NCBI GenBank assembly: GCA_049602155.1
Contig: JBMYRH010000027.1
Coordinates: 1-64,000, forward strand
DNA from: JBMYRH01 sp049602155
GTDB lineage: Bacteria; Myxococcota_A; UBA9042; PHBI01; JBMYRH01
DNA length: 64,000 nt
Direction: 5' to 3'
The notes below the pieces were generated by a model. The model was not told the origin of the DNA. It worked only from the letters and a program-made list of their open reading frames with translations, and did no database searches. The translations under genes and the position numbers were made by a program. Of the stretch, positions 35,592-45,290 are shown in pieces (positions within the stretch are counted from its first letter, which is position 1; each line of letters begins with the position of its first letter).

Positions 35592-35995
35592 AGCTCGGCT
35601 CGGTCACAAGCAGTCCACCGCCAAATGAAGAGCCCAACGTGGCTCCGCTCATCGATATCGTCTTCATCTTGCTGATCTTCTTTGTCGTGACGACGACGTT
35701 CGCCCGTGACCTGGGGATCGATGTCGATCGTCCCAGCGCAGGTAGCGCGACCGAGCAACCTGCCAACCTCGTGCGCGTCGCTGTCGGCCGTGGGGGAGAG
35801 CTCGCTGTTGACGGTCGCGCGACGAGCTCCTGGCGCCTCGCCGCAGAGGTCGAGGATCGAATAGCCCATTACGTTGAGAAGGCGGTCTTGGTGGTCGCGG
35901 ACCGTGGCGTTGATGCTGAGACATTGGTCGATGTCATGGACACATGTCGCCAAGCTGGGGCGCGTCAAGTCGCGCTCGCGGTAGAGAAAGAATGA
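35588..35995 (+). CDS. exbD: ExbD/TolR-like proton channel subunit
   Basis: A 135-residue protein with a short cytoplasmic N-terminus, one membrane helix carrying the essential proton-binding Asp23 (VAPLIDIVFILLIFF), and a periplasmic ExbD domain ending KAVLVVADRGVDAETLVDVMD. Length is standard. The start overlaps the exbB stop, and its own stop overlaps the tonB start (ATGA at 35992-35995). Confidence 0.93.
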   Translation: MKLGSVTSSPPPNEEPNVAPLIDIVFILLIFFVVTTTFARDLGIDVDRPSAGSATEQPANLVRVAVGRGGELAVDGRATSSWRLAAEVEDRIAHYVEKAVLVVADRGVDAETLVDVMDTCRQAGARQVALAVEKE

Positions 35996-36624
35996 GCCCC
36001 ATGCGTCTCTTCGTGGCCTTGCTCTTCGGGGTAGGGGTGACCCTCGTGCAGCTCGCGGCGCTCGGTGCGCTCAACTCTGCGAGCACACCTGAGGAGAGCG
36101 AGGTCACTGAGGCTCAGAAGCCCCTCATGCTGATGGTCGCGGAGACGCCGAGGGCGCAAGCGAGGCTTCGGCGCGTACCGACCTCCGTGCGGAGTCAGGT
36201 GTCCACGCCGCAGGCCTCTGCGGCGCATATCCGAGCTTCGGCGCTGCCGACTTTGGGCGACATGCCAGCCAGGAGCGATCTTACCGGAGTGTTGCCTGGC
36301 TTGGGTGGCATCGGGCTGGGCTCGGTCGATGTGCCCGAGGTGGCGTCCGAGCCCGATCGTCCGGCCCGAGCGCGGCGAACTCCTGAGCCGGTGTACCCGG
36401 TGACGGCTCAGCGTGATGGGGTCGAAGGCTATGTCATCGTGCGGTTGAGTGTGGACGCCCAAGGACGGGTGAACGACGTGGTTGTCGTTGACTCAGAGCC
36501 TATCGGGGTGTTTGAGCGGAGCGCCCGCGAGGCCGCCCGTCGTTTTGCGTTTCATCCGGCCCAAGTGGACGGAGTCCCGGCCTCGGCCACCCTCGAAAAG
36601 AAGATCGTGTTTAGGCTCAAATGA
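35992..36624 (+). CDS. tonB: TonB-family energy transducer
   Basis: A 210-residue TonB. The ATG at 35992 overlaps the exbD stop and gives the expected N-terminal signal anchor (RLFVALLFGVGVTLVQLAAL); the frame extends further upstream but without a reason to start there. The linker (about 60-125) is rather short and not strongly Pro-rich. The C-terminal TonB domain runs from PEPVYPVTAQRDGVEGYV to the end (RFAFHPAQVDGVPASATLEKKIVF), with the YP...GxV pattern intact. It transmits proton-motive force to the receptor encoded two genes later. The next start overlaps its stop. Confidence 0.92.
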   Translation: MSPMRLFVALLFGVGVTLVQLAALGALNSASTPEESEVTEAQKPLMLMVAETPRAQARLRRVPTSVRSQVSTPQASAAHIRASALPTLGDMPARSDLTGVLPGLGGIGLGSVDVPEVASEPDRPARARRTPEPVYPVTAQRDGVEGYVIVRLSVDAQGRVNDVVVVDSEPIGVFERSAREAARRFAFHPAQVDGVPASATLEKKIVFRLK

Positions 36625-37655
36625 TAACCTCCCTTATCGTCGTCGCGCTCCTAGGAGCAAGTGACGTTCAATCGCTTATAGACCGTGAGCGATGGGATGA
36701 GGCCGAGGTGCAACTCGAGTCGCTCTCGCCAGAGGCTCGACCTCGATTTGAGGGCTTAATCGCCCAGGGACGCGGTGAGGTAGCCGACGCCGCGGCCGCC
36801 TTTGAGCGCGCCTTAGTGTTGACGCCGGACGTCCCGGAGCTCCACCTCCATGCGGCTCATGCCTACGTGAGCCTGAGTCGATTTGATGAAGGGCTGCGGC
36901 ATGCGCGAGCTGCCGCCTCGCTAAGGGATACGACGATCGCGCAGCCTCTCTTGGAGGCTCGGGCGCTCGATGGTTTAGGCCGTCATGGGGAAGCGTACTC
37001 AGTGCTCGTCTCGGCGTGTGACGTCCACACGGATGAAGTTCGGCCTTGGCTGGAGCTGGCCGTCCTCTCTCATCGCCAAGGGCTCGCTCTGGAGGTGCGC
37101 CGCATCGCCAAGGTGCTGCTCGCCCGAGGCCCCGACCGCGACACCGCGTTGGCGCTCTTTCATCTGCTCTACGAAGACCGTGATGCGGTCCCGTTACTTG
37201 AGCACTTGGTGGCCCACTATCCAGGTGACGCAGAGCTTCGAGCCCACTTGGGCCACGTCTATGCGCGACACCGGCGATGGTATAGTGCGGCGCGCCTCTT
37301 CGAAGAGGCGACCCTGATGGGGGGGCGATATGCGTTCGAGGCAGCCGATCAATATCGTATGGCGGGACGCTTTCGTGACGCCTTGCGCATGAACGCGATG
37401 ACGCCCATCAGTGAGGCTCAAGGCGTGCAACGGGTCGCGATCCTCTTTGAGGACGAGCAGTATGCACGGGTTGTTGCCATGAGGCCGACGCTCGGTGACC
37501 CCGCCTCCCGTTACCGTGTGGCTTACGCACACTATGCTGTGGGCGACAACGCTGGTGCGACGGACCGAGCGCGGAGTTTGCTCTCCACGACCTACAAAGA
37601 CGCTGCGTCATCTCTGCTCCAAGCGATGGGGCGTGACCGCGCTGAGTCGAGATAG
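36621..37655 (+). CDS. TPR-repeat protein of the TonB operon
   Basis: A 344-residue helical-repeat protein. Several tetratricopeptide-like units can be seen (VADAAAAFERALVLTPDVPELHLHAA, LGHVYARHRRWYSAARLFEEA and others). A hydrophobic start (ITSLIVVALLGAS) suggests export to the periplasm. In the Vibrio TonB2 operon a TPR protein occupies the same position after tonB. It overlaps tonB by 4 nt and its stop abuts the receptor gene, so it belongs to the same unit; it probably scaffolds the TonB-motor complex. Confidence 0.88.
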   Translation: MITSLIVVALLGASDVQSLIDRERWDEAEVQLESLSPEARPRFEGLIAQGRGEVADAAAAFERALVLTPDVPELHLHAAHAYVSLSRFDEGLRHARAAASLRDTTIAQPLLEARALDGLGRHGEAYSVLVSACDVHTDEVRPWLELAVLSHRQGLALEVRRIAKVLLARGPDRDTALALFHLLYEDRDAVPLLEHLVAHYPGDAELRAHLGHVYARHRRWYSAARLFEEATLMGGRYAFEAADQYRMAGRFRDALRMNAMTPISEAQGVQRVAILFEDEQYARVVAMRPTLGDPASRYRVAYAHYAVGDNAGATDRARSLLSTTYKDAASSLLQAMGRDRAESR

Positions 37656-40033
37656 TGATGACCTCTGGCTTCGTGCTCCTTGTGACGGGGGCCCTGCTCG
37701 GGGCGACCCCGTGTGAGAGCGTCATCCACGGTCAGGTGCTGGACGCGCAGAGCGGAGAGCCGCTGAGCCGCACGCGCATTCAGAGCGGAGAGGGGGACAA
37801 CGCCGTGCGCTCTGACAGCGCTGGTCACTTTCGACTGGAGGGGCTGTGCCCCGGGAAGGTCCGGCTCCGAGCCGTCCGCTCTGATTATGCCCTGCGGGAG
37901 CTCACGCTGAAGGTGGATAAGGAGCGGCAGGTTGAGGTGTTGCTCTTCCCCATGCGCGTCACCTTAGGCGACGAGCTCGTCGTCCACGCGCCGCGAGTAA
38001 AGGCCTCAGATACGCGGTCTGTCGTCTCCTTGGAGGGCGATGCGCTGCTACGGACCCGAGGCAAAAGTCTGGCGGACGCGCTCGCTGCGCTGCCCGGAGT
38101 GACTGTCCTCCGCAATGGGATGGCGGCCAAACCGGTCGTCCGTGGGCAGTATGGTGCCCGGGTCTTAAAGCTCTACGACGGTGTGCGTCACGAGGGCCAA
38201 GATTGGGGCTTGGATCACAGCCCTGAGATTGACCCTTTTGCAGCGGGCGCCATGCGCGTCGTCAAGGGGGCCGCTGGTGTGCGGTATGGACCAGACGCGA
38301 TCGCAGGCGTCTTGCTTATCGAGCCACCGCTCTTGTTGGAGGAGCCCGGCTTCCGGATACACAGTGAGCTTGTGGGGGCGTTGAACGGAAAGCGCGGGAC
38401 CGTCGCCGCGCGCGTCGATGGCAATCACGCGGAGCTCTCCGGCCTCTCATGGCGCGTGGATGGGAACTACAGTCGAGGTGCCGGCCTGATGACCCCGCTT
38501 TATCCCCTCGATAACACGGGCATTGAGGAGTGGAACGTCGGAGCGATGGTGTCGTACCGGGGCGATTGTTGGGACGCCAAGGTGTCTTATCGGCGACACG
38601 CTCGGCGCAACGGCATTTGCCTGTGTGTGCGCAACGAGACGACCGCAGACTTCGAGGCGCAGTTGCTCCGAGACACACCGCTCAACAGCGAGCTGTATCT
38701 GGCTGATTACGAGATCGAGCGCCCCTTTCAAATGGTGACCCACGACGTCGTACTCGCTCGGGCTCGTGTCGAATTCGAGGACATTGGTGAGCTCGAGGGG
38801 ACCTACGCGTTTCAGCTGAACGACCGCGAGGAGTTCGACATTGTGCGCACTCAGACCTCGAACGCCCAGTTCATCTTTACGCTCCGCTCCCATACGGCCG
38901 ATATCTTGTTTCGTCATGCGCCTACCTCCCTCGGTGAAGGCTTACGCCTTGAGGGCTTGGGTGGGGTCAGCGGCATCCTGCAGGAGAACGTTTATCGGGG
39001 CGTGCCTCTTCTGTCCGATTACCGAGCGTTTGGCGTCGGCGTCTTTGCACTTGAGCGCCTCATCATAGGCCGCTTCGAGCTCGAAGCAGGGGCACGCTTT
39101 GATCACATGACGCGTGAAGCGCATATCCCGGTCAAGACATACGAGAGCCTCGTGCGCGAGGAGCGCATTTCACCCGAGGCCTGCGTCGTCGGTGATGAGT
39201 TCACGCGATGCCCCTCTGCGTTTAACGCGGGCACGTTGTCGCTTGGTGGCCTCATGCGATTGAATGAAGGCCTGACGGCTAAGTTGGATCTCTCTACTGC
39301 GACGCGCTTCCCGACCATTGATGAGCAGTACATCAGCGGAGCCTCGCCGGCCTTCCCGGTGATGGCTCGGGGCCTCGGTAGCCTAGGCACTGAGACCAGC
39401 TGGAGCTTGAGCGGGACCTTTGAGGCTGCGTTCCCTTGGCTCTCGGCTGAGCTCTCCGTCTACGGCAGCTTCATTGACGACTACATCTACCTCGCGCCTG
39501 AGCTCAGGGATGATGGCACCGTGCGGACGGATGTCCTCATTAGCGGGCGCTACCCGCGCTTTGCGTATGAGCCCGTGGACGCTGTTTTTTATGGCGTGGA
39601 TACAAGCGCGTCTCTTCGTCTCGGTCGCTTTGACCTCAGCGTGCAAGGTTCGCTCGTCAGGGCCACCAACGTGGACAGCGGTGAGTTTCTGCTCTTCATC
39701 CCCTCAGACCGACTTCGCACCGAGGTCACTTATCGGCCTCCGGATGCGCTCTTTGTGCGTGACACCTACATGTCGATAAGCGCGACGATGGTCGCACCTC
39801 AGTACAACGTGTCACCCGAGGTCGACTTCGCGCCGGTCCCCGACGGATATGTCCTGCTCGGCGCATCTGTGGGCACAAAGTTCGAGTGGGGCGAGCAGCG
39901 CTTCTCGCTCAGCGTGGAGGCGCAGAACCTTCTGAACACGAGCTATCGAGACTACACCAGCTTGCTTCGGTACTACTCGGACGAGCCCGGTTTACAGGTC
40001 TTGATGCGGCTTGGGGCCGAGCTCAGCCTATAG
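37655..40033 (+). CDS. TonB-dependent outer-membrane receptor, ZnuD-like candidate
   Basis: A 792-residue receptor, starting at GTG 37655 (overlapping the TPR stop by one base) or ATG 37658. The leader is followed by a carboxypeptidase-regulatory-like beta-sandwich (VIHGQVLDAQSGEPLSRTR, about 25-105), a plug domain (ADALAALPGVTVLRNGMAAKP, VRGQYGARVLKLYDGV, GAAGVRYGPDAIAGVL) and a 22-strand barrel ending in LGAELSL with a terminal aromatic-poor but typical strand. The plug contains DHSPEIDP, resembling the His/Asp/Glu stretch at the same point of ZnuD-type zinc receptors. It closes the operon and is presumably the receptor served by this TonB motor; zinc as ligand is an inference from context. 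Confidence 0.9.
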   Translation: MMTSGFVLLVTGALLGATPCESVIHGQVLDAQSGEPLSRTRIQSGEGDNAVRSDSAGHFRLEGLCPGKVRLRAVRSDYALRELTLKVDKERQVEVLLFPMRVTLGDELVVHAPRVKASDTRSVVSLEGDALLRTRGKSLADALAALPGVTVLRNGMAAKPVVRGQYGARVLKLYDGVRHEGQDWGLDHSPEIDPFAAGAMRVVKGAAGVRYGPDAIAGVLLIEPPLLLEEPGFRIHSELVGALNGKRGTVAARVDGNHAELSGLSWRVDGNYSRGAGLMTPLYPLDNTGIEEWNVGAMVSYRGDCWDAKVSYRRHARRNGICLCVRNETTADFEAQLLRDTPLNSELYLADYEIERPFQMVTHDVVLARARVEFEDIGELEGTYAFQLNDREEFDIVRTQTSNAQFIFTLRSHTADILFRHAPTSLGEGLRLEGLGGVSGILQENVYRGVPLLSDYRAFGVGVFALERLIIGRFELEAGARFDHMTREAHIPVKTYESLVREERISPEACVVGDEFTRCPSAFNAGTLSLGGLMRLNEGLTAKLDLSTATRFPTIDEQYISGASPAFPVMARGLGSLGTETSWSLSGTFEAAFPWLSAELSVYGSFIDDYIYLAPELRDDGTVRTDVLISGRYPRFAYEPVDAVFYGVDTSASLRLGRFDLSVQGSLVRATNVDSGEFLLFIPSDRLRTEVTYRPPDALFVRDTYMSISATMVAPQYNVSPEVDFAPVPDGYVLLGASVGTKFEWGEQRFSLSVEAQNLLNTSYRDYTSLLRYYSDEPGLQVLMRLGAELSL

Positions 40034-40537
40034 CCTGCACCGAGGCGCATTTGCTGCGTTGAAGCTGCGGTCACAAGGGGGCGCCGCAGGCTCCAGGAGG
40101 CTGTCGCCCGGACATCGATCTGCAGGCTATTGAGAGCTCGGCCATCTCCAGGGGCGCCGCCGGGGCCGGAGGTCGACCAAGTTGTCACCGAACCGCTTGG
40201 CTGCTGCACATCGAACCTCCAGCCTCTGTGCGCACGGCAGGGATCCCACGCACATCGACTTGAGAAGCTCCGTGAACCCCAATGTCTCCCACGGCACCTC
40301 GCCAAATCCGATACGTCGCGCAAGCCCGTGAGGTCACAGCGGCTTATTCGAGGGGGGATGGCGGCCTTCCCTGGCCAATCGTTCGCTCCAGAGCTCGAGA
40401 CAATGCCGAGTACGCGAGCCACCACGAGCGCTGGCAGATGTCTAGCAGGAGGTCCTGCATAGGGCGCCTGCAGACAGGGGGGGCGGGGCTCATGGTGTTT
40501 AGGCCTTGGGCCAGGGCTTCCTCGCGCTTACGTCGCT
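40034..40537. other. Convergent intergenic region, no gene seen
   Basis: About 500 bp between the receptor and the CotH-like lipoprotein. Overlapping frames on both strands show no domain, signal peptide or ribosome-binding site. No clear terminator hairpin with a T-run was found. Confidence 0.5.
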
Positions 40538-42406
40538 CTACTGCTGTCCTTGGGGGCCGGTAAAAGAGCCCTGGATGCTGCCGCTGATCACGCCCCCAGG
40601 TTGCGTATCGGCTTCGTCGAGCGTCAGGGTCCCATCGACAAGCCAGCCCACGATCTCGAACGAGAGATACGGCCACTCAGCGCGGACATGCAGCCCCTGG
40701 GTGCCCCCGCCATCGACGGAGAGGCTCGCTCCCGGGACGACGTTGTCCGGCGCTGTGTAGACCACGATAGCGTCGAGCATCCCGTTGGACATCGTACTGA
40801 TGAGCCCGACCATCGCTTGGCCCACGTTCTGCCCTTTGTTCTCGATCCCCGCGATGGCCCCAGACGACTCCAAGGCGACGGGCTCGCCGTGTTCGACATA
40901 GTCGAGGAACTCGGCCTGACCTTCGCTGGGCGGGCTTTCTGACTCATTGGTCCCCCAAGTCGTCGAGAAGGTCGCGTGCACCGTCCCGGTCGTGCCCCAG
41001 CAGATCTCGCTGGGGCGCAAGGGCCAGGGCCAGTCCACTCCCAGCGTCGCCATCACGGCCTCTCGCTGGTTCGTGATGTGGGCGCGCACCCGCTCCGTGT
41101 CTTGTGCGGCCACGTCGGTGACCTCGGCCAGCGCATGCGCCTGCACAATGGCCGCCATGCGATCCACCTCTGCGAGCATCGCCTCTTCGTCCCAGACTGT
41201 GTCCAGCAGGCTGACGAGCCGATCGGAGAAGGCTTGGCGCCACTCCGGGTCTGCGTAGAGGCGATTGGCCAGGGCCCCATTCGCCATCACAGAGGCGGGG
41301 TAGTCGATGTCCTCGAAGGGGTTGTCCACGGGCTTAAAGCTTGAGTCTGGGCCCCACGGGATCATCACGAAGCGTTCGCCCGGCTCCCGATAAAACCAAA
41401 AATTGTTCAGGTTGCCGGCGTAGCCGTCCCAGTGGCCGACGAGCACCTCGATGGCCCAAAAGGTCAGGTAAGCGTCGAGGTCGAACACCTCCCCAAGCGC
41501 CTCAAGCCCTGCGGGGCTGTCGTCCTCTATCGCCGCCACGGCAGCTTCGATGTCAGACCAGTCGTCTTCTTTTTCGTTCGTCTTCTTTTGGAACGTACCC
41601 TGCCACTCGGCTCGAAAGTCGCTTATGGCTCCTTCGTAGAGGTTACCTTCCGGGGAGGTGAATGACCGGGTCAGAAAGGCCTTCTTGAGGCTCTCGACGT
41701 GTACGTAGAGCCCGAAGTCGACCCCGTTGATGCTGACGCGCGCAAAGTTGCACCGCGGGGTCGGCACTCCAGCGGCTGCGAACGCCGCGTAGCTCATGCA
41801 GGTGTTCAGCTTGGACGCGTCCTGGCGGACGTTGTTGAGCGTCATGCGCTTCAGAACGCCACCGAGGAGTTGCCCGTCGACGTGCTTGTCGAAGCGTACT
41901 TTCAGTGAGGGCTTGGTCGCGCTCAGCGAGCCCAAGAAGCCCTTCTTTCGAATGCCAGCGTTGCTGATGGTCTCGCCGTCGACGGTGACCGTGGCGGAGA
42001 ACCAGGTGAAGGCGCTCTCGACCGGAGCTGCGAGGCAGTCGCCCCCGAGGATGTCGTACATGGTGCGTGTCTGACGCCTCAAGAGGTCCCAGTCTTCGTC
42101 GTCCATCGTGATGGCGACGTCCAAGACATGCTCAGGGGCGTAGTAGACGGCGGTGGGATCGGGATCGGCTGTTGGCCCGCCGTCATCGAGGGCGCCAAGG
42201 TCATCAGAGGTGGCATCGGGGCCATCGACGACTGCGTCATCAGCCCCTGAGTTCACCACGGCGTCTACCTCAGCGTCCGTCGCTGCACGGACCTCCCCTG
42301 TGGCGGTTTCCGCTTGCTCGGCTTCTGCGTCCGCGGCGGCACAGCCCATGAGGTGGATCGTCAGCAGCACTGCGCTAGCTCGAAGCATGTGAATCCGATT
42401 TGTCAT
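40538..42406 (-). CDS. CotH-like protein-kinase-fold lipoprotein
   Basis: A 622-residue lipoprotein starting at 42406 with AGAGGA upstream; lipobox LMGC (Cys22), then an acidic linker of about 65 residues. The main domain resembles the CotH family (atypical protein kinases that phosphorylate secreted coat proteins in spore formers): AGIRKKGFLGSLSATKPSLKV with the ATP-binding Lys region, LNNVRQDASKLNTCMSYAAF, YVHVESLKKAF, FWAIEVLVGHWDGYAGNLNN and MIPWGPDSSF. These match the order of motifs in CotH, including the GxxN and D residues of the catalytic and metal loops. The last 130 residues form a separate beta-rich domain. Found often in lipoproteins of soil and marine bacteria, where targets are unknown. 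Confidence 0.87.
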   Translation of the reverse strand: MTNRIHMLRASAVLLTIHLMGCAAADAEAEQAETATGEVRAATDAEVDAVVNSGADDAVVDGPDATSDDLGALDDGGPTADPDPTAVYYAPEHVLDVAITMDDEDWDLLRRQTRTMYDILGGDCLAAPVESAFTWFSATVTVDGETISNAGIRKKGFLGSLSATKPSLKVRFDKHVDGQLLGGVLKRMTLNNVRQDASKLNTCMSYAAFAAAGVPTPRCNFARVSINGVDFGLYVHVESLKKAFLTRSFTSPEGNLYEGAISDFRAEWQGTFQKKTNEKEDDWSDIEAAVAAIEDDSPAGLEALGEVFDLDAYLTFWAIEVLVGHWDGYAGNLNNFWFYREPGERFVMIPWGPDSSFKPVDNPFEDIDYPASVMANGALANRLYADPEWRQAFSDRLVSLLDTVWDEEAMLAEVDRMAAIVQAHALAEVTDVAAQDTERVRAHITNQREAVMATLGVDWPWPLRPSEICWGTTGTVHATFSTTWGTNESESPPSEGQAEFLDYVEHGEPVALESSGAIAGIENKGQNVGQAMVGLISTMSNGMLDAIVVYTAPDNVVPGASLSVDGGGTQGLHVRAEWPYLSFEIVGWLVDGTLTLDEADTQPGGVISGSIQGSFTGPQGQQ

Positions 42407-42586
42407 GAGCCAGCCATCCTCTTCGGTGCGGTAACCTAACGCGTGTGGACGGTGCAGAAGAAGGAGAACCGAGGCAGCTCGTCCGTTCTCTTGACCCCAA
42501 CCATGGCGTGCATGCCGCTGTCGCACAGCTTGTTAAAGGCGCGCAATTCTTGGCCCAGTCACCTGAGAGTTCGCTCTAGGGCCAGC

Positions 42587-45289
42587 TTATTGGCAGGTGG
42601 AGGTGCCGCCACCGCCGGGCGGCCCCACGACTTGGCAGGATTGACCGACGCCGCATTGGGTGGTTGTGCAGTCCGAGTTGAGCAGCGTGTCCCCATCCAG
42701 GCAGACCTTGCTGCAGGAGCAGGACCCAAACTGACAGGTACCCGCGTTTGCGCAAGTCCCGCAACTGCCACCGCAGCCATCTGCGCCGCACTCCTTGCCT
42801 GAGCAAAGCGGCTGGCAGTCACAGACGCCGCCAAAGCATCCGAACTGGGGGTTGTAGAGCAACGAGCAGTCTCCGCAGCTCCCTCCGCACCCGTCTGGTC
42901 CACACTCCTTGCCCGAGCACTGAGGTACACAGACACACTGGGTGCCTTGGCAGACCTCATTACCCGCGCAGGTCCCACAGCTGCCAGCGCATCCATCTGG
43001 TCCGCACTCCTTGCCTGAGCAAAGCGGTTGGCAGTCACAGACGCCGCCGGCGCATCCGAACTGTGGGTTGTAGAGCAACGAGCAGTCCCCGCAGCTGCCT
43101 CCGCAGCCATCTGGTCCGCACTCCTTGCCTGAGCAAAGCGGTTGGCAGTCACAGACGCCGTCGAAGCATCCGAACTGTGGTGTGTAGAGCAACGAGCAGT
43201 CCCCGCAGCTGCCTCCGCATCCATCTGCGCCGCACTCTTTACCTGAGCAGAGGGGTTGGCATTCACAGCCGCCGTCGACGCATCCGAACTGCGGGGTGTA
43301 GATCAAAGAGCAGTCCCCACAGATTCCGCCGCACCCGTTTGGTCCACACTCACGTCCGCTGCAGTCAGGTTCGCAATCACAGCTCCCTGGAGGTCCGCCG
43401 TCTTGGCACCACCAATCGAACTGGAAGGTCGCCCAAGACGACCAGGCGCCAGAGCCGGAGTCGCTCAGGCCCCTCACTTTAAAGCGGAACGCGCCCGCGC
43501 CAGGTTCAGGGGTGAAGCTGTAGGTCTGGACGTCTCCTAAGGTGAGGGTCGTATACCAGGCCAGCTCTCCGTCGCTCCCGACGTACCAGATACCGATCTG
43601 GTAGTTGGTGGCGCCCTGAACAGGTTGCCATGACAGGGCGACCGCACCGTCGGGGACCACCGCGTCGTTGTTGGGAGACAGGGGCTCGGTACTCTGCGAG
43701 GGGGGGCTCTGTGTGGGGGGCGCTGGTGTGCCCTCGCCGCTCAAGATCCCCTTGGCGATCCCGATGTCCTCTCCGTAGAAGTGGTGCAACAATTCATCGG
43801 TCCCCAGCCCCTGCTGATGGGCGAGCCACAGGGCACGATACTGGCCTAAAGCTCCACGGTTTGAAGCGACAGGGTTGGCGAAGGGCTTGGGGGCCTGGGT
43901 GATCTGGCCTCCGCTCTTGCCCGCGTTGAGGGTGATGTAGACCCACGTCCACGAGAACCCATCGCCCTTGTCCGTGAGTTGCCCCGCACTATGCAGCTCC
44001 CGAGCCTCCTCCCAGGTGAGCTCTGGGGCGGCCCCGTGTTGGTCGATCCCATAGGTCGAGGGAGGCAAGGGCATCCCGACCTGGTCGAGAGGCCATGCAC
44101 CGGAGGCATACTGTCCGCTCGTGAGGTCATCTCCCCAGGAGAGCACGAGGTTTGAGGTGCTCTCAGCGGCCGCCACATCTGACGGCTGGGGAGCTGTGCT
44201 GTACGTTTGGAAGTACGTGGAGTTGGGGAGCTCGGTGTCTAGCCCTTGGGCGAGCAAGCGCTTCATCAGGAAGGTCCGCGCTGCGATGGCTTGAGCTCTC
44301 AGAGCTTCGTGCCGTCGGGCCTGACTGCCCTGCGAGAACCAGTTGACTGGGACCCAGCCCATCTCGTTGCGCACGACCCCTGCGAGGTACTGTGAGTCGG
44401 TGTCCATCGGGCCATCCTGCGTGAAGACGACATCGGGGACCGGGGCCTGCAACGGTGTCACTGGTGCCGTGGGTACACCGCCTTCATCAGCGCCGCAAGC
44501 GGACGCGGTGCAGGGGCCGGAGGGGCCCCCACCGACATACTGCCAATGCCAAGACTCGACCGACACAGTGCGCGCGAAGCCGTAGTCTTCAGCGTTCTCC
44601 ATGAGCCACTTGAAGGTCGTGCTGACCTCAAGGCAATCGGCGACCCCCTGAGCGATGGCCGTCGGGGAATTGGCGAATTGGGGGCAGAGGGCGCTGAGCC
44701 CTTGGATGTCCACTGCGAGCCCTGCTTGGTGCTTACTGAACCCTGGGCAGGCTGCCTTGTTGCACGACGTGCCGCATGGAATCGAGACACTCCCAGTGAC
44801 GTAGGTGCACTCCGAGCACGGTGTCCCGCCACTCTTGCACTCCCAGCACCACCGGAGCTTCTGTTGCGACGCATGGCTCCTAAACCCACTTCCGGGCACG
44901 AACGAGGGTACAAACCAGTTTGCCCCCATGCTGTTGAGCGCAGCGTCTCTCATCGCGGCAAACGCGTTGGCGGTCTCGATCTCCATCATGACCCCGTCTA
45001 CGCTCACGAGGCAGACGTCTTGGGGGGGCTCTGGTTCATAGCAAACCGCAGGCGGAGGGGCGGGCGCGTATCCATCTTGAATCGTCCCACTGCAATTCAG
45101 GCCCGTGTGGGGCGCTGATGCGTGTTGAACAGTCTGCTGCCAGACTGCGGTTGCTACGGTTGAGTTCGCAGACACCACGCCGGCCTTCGCCGCTGACACC
45201 ATCAGCACAGCCACGAGCGCATGTCCCGCTAGCTGGAGAACTGCGCGTAGGCCACGCTGAGCGGTCGGGAATGTTTGGGGCAGTGTCAC
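42587..45289 (-). CDS. VanY-type D,D-carboxypeptidase fused to SpoIID domain and Cys-rich cassettes
   Basis: A 900-residue exported peptidoglycan enzyme. GTG 45289 is chosen because GGGGGAG precedes it and it follows the upstream stop by one base. After the signal segment (about 15-40), residues 95-255 are a VanY/LAS metallopeptidase with zinc ligands His187 and Asp194 in SKHQAGLAVD and His248 in ESWHWQY; Cys pairs are inserted in the domain. Residues 290-480 resemble SpoIID/LytB (EALRAQAIAARTFLM, NSTYFQTYS). A fibronectin-like stretch (about 560-640) leads to six cassettes of about 38 residues with CSGKECGxDGCGGSCG (separate entry). It combines peptide-trimming and glycan-strand activities in one secreted protein with a probable surface-binding tail. 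The HEAT lipoprotein is cotranscribed upstream. Confidence 0.9.
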   Translation of the reverse strand: MTLPQTFPTAQRGLRAVLQLAGHALVAVLMVSAAKAGVVSANSTVATAVWQQTVQHASAPHTGLNCSGTIQDGYAPAPPPAVCYEPEPPQDVCLVSVDGVMMEIETANAFAAMRDAALNSMGANWFVPSFVPGSGFRSHASQQKLRWCWECKSGGTPCSECTYVTGSVSIPCGTSCNKAACPGFSKHQAGLAVDIQGLSALCPQFANSPTAIAQGVADCLEVSTTFKWLMENAEDYGFARTVSVESWHWQYVGGGPSGPCTASACGADEGGVPTAPVTPLQAPVPDVVFTQDGPMDTDSQYLAGVVRNEMGWVPVNWFSQGSQARRHEALRAQAIAARTFLMKRLLAQGLDTELPNSTYFQTYSTAPQPSDVAAAESTSNLVLSWGDDLTSGQYASGAWPLDQVGMPLPPSTYGIDQHGAAPELTWEEARELHSAGQLTDKGDGFSWTWVYITLNAGKSGGQITQAPKPFANPVASNRGALGQYRALWLAHQQGLGTDELLHHFYGEDIGIAKGILSGEGTPAPPTQSPPSQSTEPLSPNNDAVVPDGAVALSWQPVQGATNYQIGIWYVGSDGELAWYTTLTLGDVQTYSFTPEPGAGAFRFKVRGLSDSGSGAWSSWATFQFDWWCQDGGPPGSCDCEPDCSGRECGPNGCGGICGDCSLIYTPQFGCVDGGCECQPLCSGKECGADGCGGSCGDCSLLYTPQFGCFDGVCDCQPLCSGKECGPDGCGGSCGDCSLLYNPQFGCAGGVCDCQPLCSGKECGPDGCAGSCGTCAGNEVCQGTQCVCVPQCSGKECGPDGCGGSCGDCSLLYNPQFGCFGGVCDCQPLCSGKECGADGCGGSCGTCANAGTCQFGSCSCSKVCLDGDTLLNSDCTTTQCGVGQSCQVVGPPGGGGTSTCQ
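42720..43380 (-). repeat. Cys-rich cassette repeat (six copies of about 114 bp)
   Basis: Six cassettes with pattern C-x-P-x-C-SGKECGxDGC-GGSCG-x-C, spaced about 38 residues with intervening SLLYNPQFGC-type segments, form the C-terminal region of the VanY-SpoIID fusion. The nucleotide copies are very similar, so they arose by recent duplication. One related cassette occurs in the lipoprotein at 11614-13350. Confidence 0.88.
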
Positions 45290-45290
45290 C

